64,000 nt of DNA from YC2-FULL-38-9 sp964629635 (GCA_964629635.1 CAZVQS010000001.1:372001-436000); one strand, 5' to 3'. Positions 32,693 through 40,608 are shown, counted from the stretch's first letter. Notes: generated by a model from the letters alone, not told the origin. A program made the numbers and translations.

Positions 32693-33862
32693 CTACAGCT
32701 TGACGAGTTTTTTGTAATAGAGGCCGGCTGAAAACCAGAACCAGTTCTGATCGTAGTAGTTCAATTCCTGGCGGAACGAATTGGTATCGTTTGAGTAGAG
32801 TTTAAGGATCTTTTTTTCGTATATCTCCTTCGCGAGAGGAGGTTTCATGACAGTGAAAAATCCGAGCGCGGTAGCGTACATTGCGGGGCTTTCGTATTCG
32901 GCAAGGGGCTGACCGGCGTGCGAATAGGAGGGAACAAGCCTGCCGTTTTGCCGGTAGTACTGCGCAAGCGGTTCAAGGGTTTGGAGATACTGTTTTGCGC
33001 GTTCGTCCCCGTACCATTGGTAATCGAGCGCGATGCGCCACGGGATACGCATTGCGTCATAGGAATAGTTGGTCGTCAGCTGGGGGATGCCGGGCTCCTT
33101 CAGTTCCCCTGTTTTGGTTACGGCAAGCCAGTCGGGCGGCAGTCCGGCGGAAGCGGTCGCACCAAGCGGGCTCCGGCCCGCTTCCTCAAGCAATGCGTAT
33201 GCCGGAGCGATCAAGCTGTTCCAGTCGTTGTTTTTGTCGACTTCCGCAAACACCCGCCATGCATAAGGGGCGAAATAGGAAGGATTGACGATAATTCCGT
33301 CATCCCCTTTCGCCCATTCGCCGGCGACCAGGTAGCGGCGGGATTGTACCACTGCCGTTTCTCGGTCCCAGATATCGTTGAGCAGTCCGGAAACGTCGCG
33401 CAGGTACGAGACGTCTTTCCACCGGCGGGATGCGAAAATAAGGCTGAGAGCGATATCCTGGTCGGCATCGGAGGCGGAATTGGATCCGCCCTCGCCGATG
33501 AAACCATACGACCCGTTGTCCCGTTTTCCCCAGCGCCAGGCAAACAGATTGCTGTCTTTCCGCTTCAGGGTATTTTTCGTCCAGGACCAAACTTTGTCGA
33601 ACGTCTCCTTGTCGTCGATCCATACCGCGCGCAGCATCGCGTAACTTTGTCCTTCGGAGGTCGTGATATCGCCGACGCTGTCGTCGATCACCCGTCCGTC
33701 CTTGTTGATGAACCGGTCCTTGTATGTTTCCCACGAGGACGTGAGAAGCGTATACGTCGAAAAGCTGCGGGTTTGGGACCGGAACCTGCTGTTTGCGTAC
33801 AGGACGCCGATGAATATAACAAAGCCCAGGGCGAAAAGGAAGAAACCGGTTATTTTATCCAT
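32693..33862 (-). CDS. Membrane-anchored GH8 glucanase (BcsZ-like)
   Basis: 389 residues from ATG 33862. Signal anchor (about 5-22); GH8 (alpha/alpha)6 barrel with general acid E70 (TTSEGQSYAML) and the Asp cluster SASDADQD (131-136) holding the base. GH8 enzymes in cellulose operons trim nascent chains. It is 7 nt after the stop of the preceding gene and 2 nt before the synthase gene, so coupling is tight. The frame is open to 33946, within the previous gene. Confidence 0.88.
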   Translation of the reverse strand: MDKITGFFLFALGFVIFIGVLYANSRFRSQTRSFSTYTLLTSSWETYKDRFINKDGRVIDDSVGDITTSEGQSYAMLRAVWIDDKETFDKVWSWTKNTLKRKDSNLFAWRWGKRDNGSYGFIGEGGSNSASDADQDIALSLIFASRRWKDVSYLRDVSGLLNDIWDRETAVVQSRRYLVAGEWAKGDDGIIVNPSYFAPYAWRVFAEVDKNNDWNSLIAPAYALLEEAGRSPLGATASAGLPPDWLAVTKTGELKEPGIPQLTTNYSYDAMRIPWRIALDYQWYGDERAKQYLQTLEPLAQYYRQNGRLVPSYSHAGQPLAEYESPAMYATALGFFTVMKPPLAKEIYEKKILKLYSNDTNSFRQELNYYDQNWFWFSAGLYYKKLVKL

Positions 33863-33869
33863 AGGGGTT

Positions 33870-34553
33870 TCAGGGTGAACGGCGGTAACGGGTAACTTTC
33901 TTTTTCTGGAAAAGGGGCAGGGGAATGTGCCGTGACAATTCATCACCGTATTGGCCGGCTTTTATGAGAATCCTGCGGGAATTCAAGGCAAAAAGTCCTG
34001 AGATCATGAGAACGACTGACGCTGCCAGGAGCATAGCCGAAGTTTGCCGGGACATGAGGTTTTCCCCGTAGTAATCGTACTCTTTTTCCCGCATGAGGCC
34101 TCGTCCGACGGAGGCGGTGAAATCGATAAACTGCCGGCTGATCGATTGGGCGATACCTTCTTCCCCTCCGTCCGGTCTGTTTTCGGGCGCCGTGCTTGAC
34201 GACTGGCTGCTTGATGAGGATGCTTGCTGTTGGGACGAACCCGAAGATGAGGCTCCCTCGTCCTTTTTTTCCGCCCGGGGCGTGTGGGAAGGTCGGGCGC
34301 TGGTCGGCGTCGGCGCAGGAGCCGTAGGCTCGACCGGTGCTGCGGTCGGGGTGGGAAGCGCTGCGGTCGGGGCGGGAGTGATTTCGCCGGTTGGCAGGAC
34401 AGTCGGTTGGGGATCAGGCGGAGGCGCTTCGGTGATAACGACAGTCGGCTGCGGGGCTTCGGTCGGTTCGGGCAGCGGAGTGACCTCCTGCGCATGGATG
34501 ATGAAACTTACGGACAAAGGAATGACCAGGGCATGCAAACGGAGTTTGAACAT
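33870..34553 (-). CDS. Exported Pro/Thr/Ser-rich protein with one C-terminal membrane helix
   Basis: 227 residues: N-terminal signal segment (about 4-21), a long low-complexity region (22-130) rich in P, T, A, then S and Q, a short conserved-looking segment (AQSISRQFIDFTASVGRGLM) and one membrane helix (about 172-192) followed by a basic tail. The architecture is a wall- or matrix-spanning stalk. No family is recognised. It is the second gene of the glucan operon and might guide the polymer across the envelope in place of BcsB or BcsC. AGGAG lies 2 nt before the ATG. Confidence 0.65.
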   Translation of the reverse strand: MFKLRLHALVIPLSVSFIIHAQEVTPLPEPTEAPQPTVVITEAPPPDPQPTVLPTGEITPAPTAALPTPTAAPVEPTAPAPTPTSARPSHTPRAEKKDEGASSSGSSQQQASSSSSQSSSTAPENRPDGGEEGIAQSISRQFIDFTASVGRGLMREKEYDYYGENLMSRQTSAMLLAASVVLMISGLFALNSRRILIKAGQYGDELSRHIPLPLFQKKKVTRYRRSP

Positions 34554-34595
34554 AACTCCTAATAAACATTTTTTGCGTAAACGGGAATGAAGAAG

Positions 34596-36092
34596 CTAGT
34601 CGGAAACGGGTAAGGTCAATGGGAGAATTGAGTTGATGCGCTGCTCCAACTGCCCATCGGTTCTCCTGACCGCATGAAACAGGGAGCGCAGGGTTTGCAG
34701 AAGGGGATCGGTTTTCACGATGAAGATCCGCGCATATTGTTTCCATGGTATGCGTGATAGGGATGGAACATCATTCGGGGGAACCGGCAGGGATAAGGGA
34801 GTTGGGGTTGAAATGCTGAAATCGACGGGAGCGGGTGAGGGTGCCTGAGGTATGGGATCCCGGGGAAGGGGCGGTATTGATGAGGGAGGTTGCGTTGAGG
34901 CGGTAGGAACCCGGGGAGGAGGAATGGGCGAACGGACAGGCACCGGAGTGGCGGGGGGAGGAAGAGGGGCGGATTTGGAAATATTGTTTCCGAAAAACAC
35001 CGCTTCGTAAGGGGACAACTGTAAATTGGCGGTTGGGATGAACGAACCGGTAAGCGACGAGTAGGCGTTCCCCGTTACCGGATACGGGAGCGCGACCGGC
35101 ACCGGGGAACCGGATGTGTTGACGAGCATGCCTTCGGTTTCGCCGTTCAGGACACCGATGATGCCGACAACAGGCTTTGATCCGTCGAAAGGACCCCCGT
35201 TTCCGGAAACCGCAAGCGGCCATATGACGGCAGGTTTCAGGCTCATGAAACGGGCATACCGCGCTATGAGGGAAGCCGCGTTCGGCGACTGGCCCGAATA
35301 GGATCCGAGAATGATATAACGATACGGAGCCTTATTGTTTTTTCCCTGGTGCTGGATGCTGCTTACCGAATTGGCGGCGGCCACCGCAAGCAGATAGGCT
35401 GAGCGGGCGGATGCGTCCTGATGTTTCGGCCGGATATCGGACAGGCTGAGGATGGTTCCTTGCGGATAGCCTATCTTTATCGATGTTCCGGGAACATCCG
35501 CAGAGGCATCGAAAAACGTATCGAACATGAGCTTCACATCCGCAAACATATCAGTGTTTGTTCCGCTTTCAACTTCCATGCTTATTGCCTCAAGGGTGGG
35601 GGGAGCAACCTGGGAGAGAGCTGTTTTCACATCCTCCCTTGGCCAGTAGAAATAACCTGCAGTATGGATTTTTACGAAGGGGAACCGGGATTTCACTTCC
35701 CTGATGAAGGATGCCGAAAACGGCACGACTTCAACGACCACCTGTTTTGAAGTTGCCTTCGTGAAGGCGGTTATGACATTCATCGATTCGGCTCCTTCAG
35801 GAAGCGAGAGGTACCATCCGCCGGCTGCCCTGTCCAGAACGGAAAACGCAGCGGATGACGGAAACGCTGTGGCGGGCTGGGTTATTTTGAGGTACATGTT
35901 CGTTGACGCAAACAGGGAAACGATGTTGCGGGCGTCGGTCTCGGACAGCGCGGGGGAAATTTCGATGCCGGGCTTTTGTTCGAGCGTGCCATAGGCGGTT
36001 CCCGGCGCGTACTCAAGGGAGACCGCACACACCGGTCCCGCAAGAAAAAGCAAAATAACCGCAGCCAGTATGCATACGGGGAAACGTCTCAT
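34596..36092 (-). CDS. Large exported protein of the glucan operon, unknown
   Basis: 498 residues: signal peptide (1-23), an extracellular mixed alpha/beta part (24-375) with YLSLPEGAESMNVITAFT and APYRYIILGSYSGQSPNAAS, then a Pro-rich linker (380-450) and a C-terminal tail without a clear second helix. The size, position and secretion fit a periplasmic-side partner of the synthase, where BcsB would stand in other bacteria. It has no detectable similarity to BcsB by eye. First gene of the operon; promoter overlaps a divergent one at 36103-36110. Confidence 0.65.
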   Translation of the reverse strand: MRRFPVCILAAVILLFLAGPVCAVSLEYAPGTAYGTLEQKPGIEISPALSETDARNIVSLFASTNMYLKITQPATAFPSSAAFSVLDRAAGGWYLSLPEGAESMNVITAFTKATSKQVVVEVVPFSASFIREVKSRFPFVKIHTAGYFYWPREDVKTALSQVAPPTLEAISMEVESGTNTDMFADVKLMFDTFFDASADVPGTSIKIGYPQGTILSLSDIRPKHQDASARSAYLLAVAAANSVSSIQHQGKNNKAPYRYIILGSYSGQSPNAASLIARYARFMSLKPAVIWPLAVSGNGGPFDGSKPVVGIIGVLNGETEGMLVNTSGSPVPVALPYPVTGNAYSSLTGSFIPTANLQLSPYEAVFFGNNISKSAPLPPPATPVPVRSPIPPPRVPTASTQPPSSIPPLPRDPIPQAPSPAPVDFSISTPTPLSLPVPPNDVPSLSRIPWKQYARIFIVKTDPLLQTLRSLFHAVRRTDGQLEQRINSILPLTLPVSD

Positions 36093-36102
36093 GTATAGAA
36101 CT

Positions 36103-36110
36103 AGTATAAT
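36103..36110. promoter_or_regulatory. Shared divergent promoter core of the glucan operon (AGTATAAT)
   Basis: AGTATAAT reads TATACT on the minus strand, 10 nt before ATG 36092, and TATAAT on the plus strand, 5 nt before ATG 36116. One octamer thus serves as -10 in both directions. Confidence 0.6.
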
Positions 36111-36115
36111 GGAAG

Positions 36116-36250
36116 ATGATGCCCCCCCGAAATACCCTTATACGCATGGTCGCGCTCGTTGCGTGTTCGTTTGCCATTGCTTATACGGTAGACCAGTATT
36201 ATGTGGCGGGACGCGGGTTTACCTTTTTCTTTGATATATTGAATCTATAG
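36116..36250 (+). CDS. 44-residue small membrane protein
   Basis: Begins MMPPRNTLIRMVALVACSF, with one hydrophobic stretch (about 9-24), then VDQYYVAGRGFTFFFDILNL. ATG 36116 lies 5 nt after TATAAT; ATG 36119 is also possible. The stop is 2 nt before the next gene, so they form a pair. Unknown; could be a signal peptide-like or membrane peptide. Confidence 0.5.
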   Translation: MMPPRNTLIRMVALVACSFAIAYTVDQYYVAGRGFTFFFDILNL

Positions 36251-36252
36251 AT

Positions 36253-36549
36253 ATGAATTTCAGGCTCGGCCGTTTTTTTCTTGACGAGAAGGACTTGTTT
36301 GTCGCGCTGCTTGGCGCCGTGATGCTTGTCAGCCTCGTTATGGACCTTGACCTGTCCCCGTTCCGGAGAGAATCGCTTGTCGTATTTTTCGTATTCCTTG
36401 CGGTTGCGCGGTCGCTCCTGCCCCGGGAGAAAGCGGCCGGCTACACGGCAGTCGTTGTGCCCGGCCTTCTGTTTTCCCTGTTCCTTTCGCCGTACGGAGT
36501 GGCCATTTACCTTGCCTGCGCAACCTTTTTTTTCATCAAGCTCCGCTAA
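36253..36549 (+). CDS. Small integral membrane protein
   Basis: 98 residues with three or four hydrophobic segments (about 14-30, 41-54, 63-77, 80-95) and few charged residues beyond the N-terminus. No family recognised. It is divergent from the glucan operon and directly follows the 44-residue gene. Its stop overlaps the convergent alkyltransferase stop by 4 nt. Confidence 0.6.
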   Translation: MNFRLGRFFLDEKDLFVALLGAVMLVSLVMDLDLSPFRRESLVVFFVFLAVARSLLPREKAAGYTAVVVPGLLFSLFLSPYGVAIYLACATFFFIKLR

Positions 36550-36875
36550 GCGGTTTGGCCGGCAAACGTGTGGAGCAGTTTTTCGAAATCGCGGATCCTT
36601 GCGCCGTCAAACGTTATTCCCTCGTTCATGAGCAGTTTCCTTTTTTTCCGGATAAACGCCCCATCCGTTGCACCCATGAATCCGCCGATCGTGCCCCGGG
36701 AGGAAACAACCCGGTGGCAGGGCGTACGGGGAGCATCGGGATTGCACCGGAGGATCTGGCCGACCGCCCGGTAGGCTTTTGAACCGCATGCGGCGGCGAT
36801 GAGTTTGTAGGTGGTTACTTTTCCTTTCGGGATCTGACGGAGCAGTTCATACACCCGTTCGCTTGTCAGTTTCAT
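36546..36875 (-). CDS. O6-alkylguanine-DNA alkyltransferase-like protein (MGMT/Ogt C-domain)
   Basis: 109 residues, comprising only the DNA-binding/active-site domain. The acceptor site PCHRVV is intact with C53, preceded by AYRAVGQILRCNP (helix-turn-helix and Arg finger, R37 region). Because Cys is present, it is not an alkyltransferase-like (ATL) protein with Trp or Ala. It transfers alkyl groups from guanine to itself. The N-terminal domain of Ada/Ogt is missing, as in several short forms. Start moved to 36875 from the -10 TATACT. Confidence 0.88.
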   Translation of the reverse strand: MKLTSERVYELLRQIPKGKVTTYKLIAAACGSKAYRAVGQILRCNPDAPRTPCHRVVSSRGTIGGFMGATDGAFIRKKRKLLMNEGITFDGARIRDFEKLLHTFAGQTA

Positions 36876-36881
36876 AGCAAT

Positions 36882-36887
36882 AGTATA
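36882..36887 (-). promoter_or_regulatory. -10 box of the alkyltransferase gene
   Basis: TATACT on the minus strand, 6 nt before ATG 36875. Confidence 0.6.
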
Positions 36888-36894
36888 CCTCACG

Positions 36895-36930
36895 AAAAAA
36901 CCCTCCCCGGTAACGATTCGGTGGGGAGGG
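36895..36930 (-). terminator. Intrinsic terminator of hsp20
   Basis: On the minus strand: CCCTCCCC (36930-36923), 14-nt loop, GGGGAGGG (36908-36901), then six T. It begins 16 nt after the hsp20 stop. Confidence 0.85.
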
Positions 36931-36945
36931 CGTGAGGAAACGGTT

Positions 36946-37359
36946 TTACCTGGCAGACTTCCTCACTTGGATTTTTTTCGCTTTTGCCGCCTCGGCTACC
37001 GGCGCGGTGACGATAAGGACGCCGTCTTTCACGTTGGCTTCCATTTTCTTTTCATCGATCGCGCGGGGAAGGTACGTCGTATATTGAAACGAGGTGACCC
37101 GCTCCATTTTATGGACGATGCGGTTTTTCTTCTTGTCTTCCTCTTTTTCCTCGTGGCGGGCGGAAACGGTCAGTACGCCATCTTCATACGTGACGTCTAT
37201 TTTGTCTTCCGGAATGCCGGGAACCGGCGCTTCGACGAAGACTTTGCCGTCCTCCTCGTATACGTTCATTCCTTCCGTAACCGTCATCCGGGGGTAGTCT
37301 TCCTCGTCCCATGACAGCGGCCGGAGAAGCGAATAGGGATTGAACCTGATGATTGCCAT
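36946..37359 (-). CDS. Small heat-shock protein, Hsp20 family
   Basis: 137 residues. Variable N-terminus, then an alpha-crystallin domain (about 35-130): VFVEAPVPGIPEDKIDVTYE, DGVLTVSARHEE, the family mark KDGVLIVTAPV (the usual A-x-x-x-N-G-V-L), and a basic tail. It holds unfolding proteins in solution. ATG 37359 is preceded by AGGGGGTGAT, while the frame is open from a GTG at 37371 that lies inside that Shine-Dalgarno sequence. A CIRCE-like operator covers its promoter. Confidence 0.9.
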   Translation of the reverse strand: MAIIRFNPYSLLRPLSWDEEDYPRMTVTEGMNVYEEDGKVFVEAPVPGIPEDKIDVTYEDGVLTVSARHEEKEEDKKKNRIVHKMERVTSFQYTTYLPRAIDEKKMEANVKDGVLIVTAPVAEAAKAKKIQVRKSAR

Positions 37360-37408
37360 ATCTGCTATCACCCCCTTTCCGGTAGTGAATTTATAATGTT
37401 TTTGATTA

Positions 37409-37443
37409 TTAGCAGTCTATCACATAGTCTGCTAACCTGTCAA
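37409..37443 (-). promoter_or_regulatory. CIRCE-like HrcA operator over the hsp20 promoter
   Basis: TTAGCAGTC (37409-37417), N9, GTCTGCTAA (37427-37435). This is the exact 9-9-9 geometry of CIRCE (TTAGCACTC-N9-GAGTGCTAA), with three mismatches. On the minus strand TTGACA (37443-37438), 18-nt spacer and TAGACT (37419-37414) form the promoter, so HrcA binding would cover the -10 and spacer. Confidence 0.75.
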
Positions 37444-37505
37444 GAGGATAAGGGGGCAAACGGGTAAGAATAACGCATTTTCGAGCGTACCCGTGAGATT
37501 TGTGA

Positions 37506-37511
37506 TATAAT
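37506..37511 (+). promoter_or_regulatory. -10 box of the MazG-like gene
   Basis: TATAAT 7 nt before ATG 37519. Confidence 0.6.
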
Positions 37512-37518
37512 ATAGGAT

Positions 37519-37836
37519 ATGGAACTGAAAGACCTGATGAAAAAAGTTGAGGCTGTTTCTCTCAAATACTCTGAACAATATAAGATAAAAAGAAGCAACA
37601 GCTGGTTTATCCTCAAACTTCAGGAGGAAATGGGCGAGCTTACCCAAAGCTATCTCATGATGACCGGCAGGGGGCGGAAAAAGGATAAGACGAAAAAGGA
37701 AATCCGCTCGGAATTCGAAAAGGAACTGGCCGATGTCCTGTGCCATGTTTTGCTTCTTGCCAACTCCAATACCGTCGACCTGGAAAAGGCGGTGAACGAA
37801 AAATGGCTTAAATGGTACAAGTCAGTCATCAAGTAA
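37519..37836 (+). CDS. MazG-like nucleotide pyrophosphohydrolase
   Basis: 105 residues, all-alpha. The MazG/HisE motif is present: LQEEMGELTQ (E-x-x-E) and, after a basic insert GRGRKKDKTKKE, FEKELADVLCHVLLLAN (E-x-x-D). Four acidic residues thus bind Mg2+. These enzymes hydrolyse NTPs or dNTPs to the monophosphate and pyrophosphate and may clean the nucleotide pool. It overlaps the convergent gene by 15 nt. Confidence 0.82.
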   Translation: MELKDLMKKVEAVSLKYSEQYKIKRSNSWFILKLQEEMGELTQSYLMMTGRGRKKDKTKKEIRSEFEKELADVLCHVLLLANSNTVDLEKAVNEKWLKWYKSVIK

Positions 37837-38115
37837 CCGTGCTACCTGCACGAAGGACACCGCAAGCATCAGGAAAAACACTCCGTTCAGGAAAGGAAAC
37901 AGAGAGGAAAGGTTCCGGTCGATCCTTCCCGCAAGATCCGCTCCCTGCAGGATACGCCCGTTTTGCAGGCACTTCACGTATTCTCCCAGTTCTCCGGTTT
38001 TGAAACAGCGCTGTGATGTACCCGCCCGGTCCGGTTTGCTGTTGAGCGGATACCCCGCAAACAGGAACAGGAACGGGGACAGACATGCCAGAAACAGGGC
38101 AATGCGCTTAAACAT
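37822..38115 (-). CDS. Small two-helix membrane protein after the DUF2142 gene
   Basis: 97 residues from ATG 38115: hydrophobic segments at about 3-22 and 74-92, and between them an outside loop with a Cys pair (SQRCFKTGELGEYVKCLQNG). No family recognised. It overlaps the end of the DUF2142 gene by 8 nt, so it is translated with it and probably belongs to the same membrane process. Confidence 0.6.
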   Translation of the reverse strand: MFKRIALFLACLSPFLFLFAGYPLNSKPDRAGTSQRCFKTGELGEYVKCLQNGRILQGADLAGRIDRNLSSLFPFLNGVFFLMLAVSFVQVARLLDD

Positions 38116-39466
38116 GGTATCTCGGAATGATAACGGCCATAAGGATAAAATAGAACTGCCACACTGCAAAAAGGAACAGGTAAAACGCCGCCCGTTCCTT
38201 CAGTCTTCCGGCAAGATACGTGATCCCCCGGAATGCGAAAAGCACAAACGGCAGGAGCGCGGCAAGAAGATATCGGCCCTGGATGTCGCAGGAATACCGG
38301 TTGATCTTGTAAGTAAAGCTTACGCCGACAAAGAACACGACGGAAAAGAACGCATAAAGGGCAAGTGTTGCCCAGGTGCGCTCCCGGGAAACGGCCGTGC
38401 AGTACAGCCCCAACAGGATGAGGACGACAAATATGAGCGCATAGGGAACGAAAAACAGCTTGAACGGATAGGGTTCGCCCCATCCCCAGAAACCGGCAAA
38501 ATGGAAAAACGCATGGCGGAACTCCATTGCCGTTTCAAGGGGAATACGGTACCAGGGAACGGCGGGAAGATTTGCGGTGCAGAAAAACGTGTACGCCTGG
38601 TAGGAGGGTGTGATGCTGCCGTAGGTGCGGAGGGAATACAAGATCCAGGGTAATGCCGGAATGAGCGCGGCGGCAGGCACCATGAGTGCGGCCTTCAAGT
38701 AAGTGCGTACGTTATTGCGCCAGAATCCTTTCAGGAGGAAAAAGAAGAAAGAAAATCCCAGGAAGGCGGTATTCTGGAATTTGACGAGAATCGAAACAGC
38801 CAGTGCGAGGGAGTTATTGAAAAGCGTTTTGGTGGAGACAGACGGCGCGGATACCAGCCTGAGATGGAGATGGAGAATAAGAAGCGACATGAAAAGCGAT
38901 GCGATGTCCGGATTCACCGCGATTCCCATTTTCAGGGTAACCGGGTTGATGGCGAACGCCCCCGTCAGATAATGAGCCGTTTTGTCTTTCTTTACGAACC
39001 GCCGGCAGATGCGGTAGGCAACAAGGACGGAAAGCATATAAAAGAGAAACGATACCATCCGGGTTGCATAATAGGACGGGATGAGTCCCGCGCCAAGCGT
39101 GCGCGCCGGCAGGAAAAAGAGGAGGGCGAGGGTAAAGTACAGGGGCGGATGGTGGACCTGGTAGGTAAGGGGCGTGTCCCGGGGGCTGGTGAGAAACGGC
39201 GCGTTTCCCTCAAGCGCCTCTTTTATTTTTCCGTAATCGGGGATTCGGTTGTCGTTGCTTGCCGTTTCGACGACGTCATATATGCGGGTGATCTGGGGGT
39301 CGAACGCGAACACGCCGCTTTTCAAAGGCATGCGCGGGTAAACGCCCCGCGATAACCAGTATACGTACTGGAAATGGTCCGGTTCGTCGTTCAGCATGAA
39401 CGGGGGGGTGACCGCGAAGACAACCGCATAGCAGGAAAAAATAAACAGGATCATGCGCAGTCTCAT
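38108..39466 (-). CDS. DUF2142-like multi-pass membrane protein (GT-C related)
   Basis: 452 residues with about 11 helices. The outside loop 1 motif MLNDEPDHFQYVYWLSRG and the late CDIQGRYLLAALLPF match DUF2142, a family related to GT-C transferases that often lies in surface polysaccharide loci. Probably handles a lipid-linked sugar; substrate unknown. Start moved to 39466: an extended -10, TGcTACAAT, ends 7 nt upstream and overlaps the first ATG (39475). Confidence 0.75.
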   Translation of the reverse strand: MRLRMILFIFSCYAVVFAVTPPFMLNDEPDHFQYVYWLSRGVYPRMPLKSGVFAFDPQITRIYDVVETASNDNRIPDYGKIKEALEGNAPFLTSPRDTPLTYQVHHPPLYFTLALLFFLPARTLGAGLIPSYYATRMVSFLFYMLSVLVAYRICRRFVKKDKTAHYLTGAFAINPVTLKMGIAVNPDIASLFMSLLILHLHLRLVSAPSVSTKTLFNNSLALAVSILVKFQNTAFLGFSFFFFLLKGFWRNNVRTYLKAALMVPAAALIPALPWILYSLRTYGSITPSYQAYTFFCTANLPAVPWYRIPLETAMEFRHAFFHFAGFWGWGEPYPFKLFFVPYALIFVVLILLGLYCTAVSRERTWATLALYAFFSVVFFVGVSFTYKINRYSCDIQGRYLLAALLPFVLFAFRGITYLAGRLKERAAFYLFLFAVWQFYFILMAVIIPRYHV

Positions 39467-39473
39467 GGATTCC

Positions 39474-39479
39474 ATTGTA
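39474..39479 (-). promoter_or_regulatory. Extended -10 of the DUF2142 gene
   Basis: TGcTACAAT on the minus strand, hexamer 7 nt before ATG 39466. Confidence 0.6.
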
Positions 39480-39499
39480 GCATATGCCTTTGGCGTGGG

Positions 39500-39751
39500 C
39501 TAAAGCGGATACTGTCCGGTATCAACCGGGAGGAGTGCTTCCGGCGGGGATAACGGGGTGGGGGCGGGAGTGTTGGTCGGGATGAAGAACCGTTTCGGGA
39601 TGCGCTGCAGGATTGTTGAGGTGGGTGTGGGGAGGGGGATGCTCGGGAAAATGGGGGAGCCGAGCACTTTCCATTTTCCATGGAAGCTGCTGCGCGCGGC
39701 AATCATGACTAGGACCAGGACACTCAAGAATACGCCCTTTCGTATTCTCAT
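39500..39751 (-). CDS. Short exported Pro-rich protein
   Basis: 83 residues: signal-like N-terminus (MRIRKGVFLSVLVLVMIAA), then a Pro/Thr/Leu-rich tail (IPLPTPTSTI, IPTNTPAPTPLSPP). No further domain. A -10 TACGAT (39765-39760) ends 8 nt before the ATG. Probably real because of the signal segment and the promoter, but it could be a fragment of a larger anchor protein. Confidence 0.5.
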   Translation of the reverse strand: MRIRKGVFLSVLVLVMIAARSSFHGKWKVLGSPIFPSIPLPTPTSTILQRIPKRFFIPTNTPAPTPLSPPEALLPVDTGQYPL

Positions 39752-39802
39752 ACGATTTCATCGTACTCCCCCCGTTCCGAAAAAACAAGATGCAAAAATG
39801 AC

Positions 39803-39831
39803 TTGACTTCTATTTTTTGAGGGGGTATAGT
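39803..39831 (+). promoter_or_regulatory. Promoter of thioredoxin
   Basis: TTGACT (39803-39808), 17-nt spacer, TATAGT (39826-39831); start near 39838 and a leader of about 25 nt without a Shine-Dalgarno sequence. Confidence 0.7.
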
Positions 39832-39862
39832 GTAATCTGTTTTTATCCATTCAAACGTACCT

Positions 39863-40183
39863 ATGGCCGTTACCCCGCTAACCGCAGACAAGTTTCAGAC
39901 CGAAGTTTTAGCCTCGAAAAATGCAGTATTCGTCGATTTTTACGCCGAATGGTGCGGCCCCTGCAAGATAACCGGCCCGATCATCGACCAGCTGTCTTCC
40001 GAGTATAAGGACATAACGTTTTTCAAGGTTGACGTCGACCAGAATTCGGAGCTTGCGTCCCAGTATTCGATATTTTCCATCCCCACCTACATTATTTTCA
40101 AAAACGGGGAAATTGTCGCCCAGTTTTCCGGAGCGATGGGCAAAGAAGCATTTGTCCAGGAGCTGTCCAAAGTCACAGCCTGA
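39863..40183 (+). CDS. trxA: Thioredoxin
   Basis: 106 residues, full thioredoxin length. Active site AEWCGPCK with C31 and C34, cis-Pro in FSIPTYIIF and the usual FKVDVDQN strand. It reduces disulfides in the cytoplasm; no signal peptide. The class II ribonucleotide reductase 2.5 kb away would need such a reductant, a link by known biochemistry only. Its last 11 nt overlap the convergent gene. Confidence 0.93.
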   Translation: MAVTPLTADKFQTEVLASKNAVFVDFYAEWCGPCKITGPIIDQLSSEYKDITFFKVDVDQNSELASQYSIFSIPTYIIFKNGEIVAQFSGAMGKEAFVQELSKVTA

Positions 40184-40589
40184 TTACCCGTATCACTTTT
40201 CCTCCGACCGTCCTCAGGGTGAGGTGTGCCTGTTTGAGTATGTAGACCGCGAACTCCGAAAGCCAGCGTTTGGATGAGGTTACCGGCTCCTTGAGGCCCT
40301 GCACCACTTTTTCGTCCGATATCGGCAGCTTGATGTTTTTGTATGAGGAAAACTGCGCGGTCGTCACCGGCTGCAGGCCGAGTTTCGTGAGATCCGGCGG
40401 GAGTTTGATCGTCTCCTGTTTGGGCTGGACGAATGGTTTCACGTCAGGCTTTATTTCATGTTCTACCGCCTCCTGCATGTGTGCCGTTTCCTGCGGACGG
40501 GGGATCGGCTCCGCTTCTTTCGGGAGGGATATCGGCGTTTTCCATTTCTTTACGAGATCGTCGATGGGTGTGTAATTTTTCGGGGACAT
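40173..40589 (-). CDS. Conserved hypothetical protein
   Basis: 138 residues, soluble. Pro/Lys/Glu-rich N-terminal two thirds (SLPKEAEPIPRPQETAHMQE), then a conserved-looking C-terminus KLGLQPVTTAQF, IKLPISDEKVVQGL and RWLSEFAVYILKQAHLTLR. Proteins with this ending occur in many CPR genomes as far as I recall; function unknown. TATAAT ends 5 nt before the ATG. Confidence 0.65.
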   Translation of the reverse strand: MSPKNYTPIDDLVKKWKTPISLPKEAEPIPRPQETAHMQEAVEHEIKPDVKPFVQPKQETIKLPPDLTKLGLQPVTTAQFSSYKNIKLPISDEKVVQGLKEPVTSSKRWLSEFAVYILKQAHLTLRTVGGKVIRVIRL

Positions 40590-40594
40590 ACTTT

Positions 40595-40600
40595 ATTATA
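40595..40600 (-). promoter_or_regulatory. -10 box of the 40589 gene
   Basis: TATAAT on the minus strand, 5 nt before ATG 40589; predicted leaderless. Confidence 0.6.
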
Positions 40601-40608
40601 TCCTAAAA

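Noticed and set aside
31368..32717. 449-codon plus-strand open frame
   Set aside because: It is the antisense shadow of the BcsA-like gene, whose motifs are complete; the plus-strand product has no motif or promoter.
32918..33895. 325-codon plus-strand frame opposite GH8
   Set aside because: Shadow frame; GH8 active-site motifs are on the minus strand.
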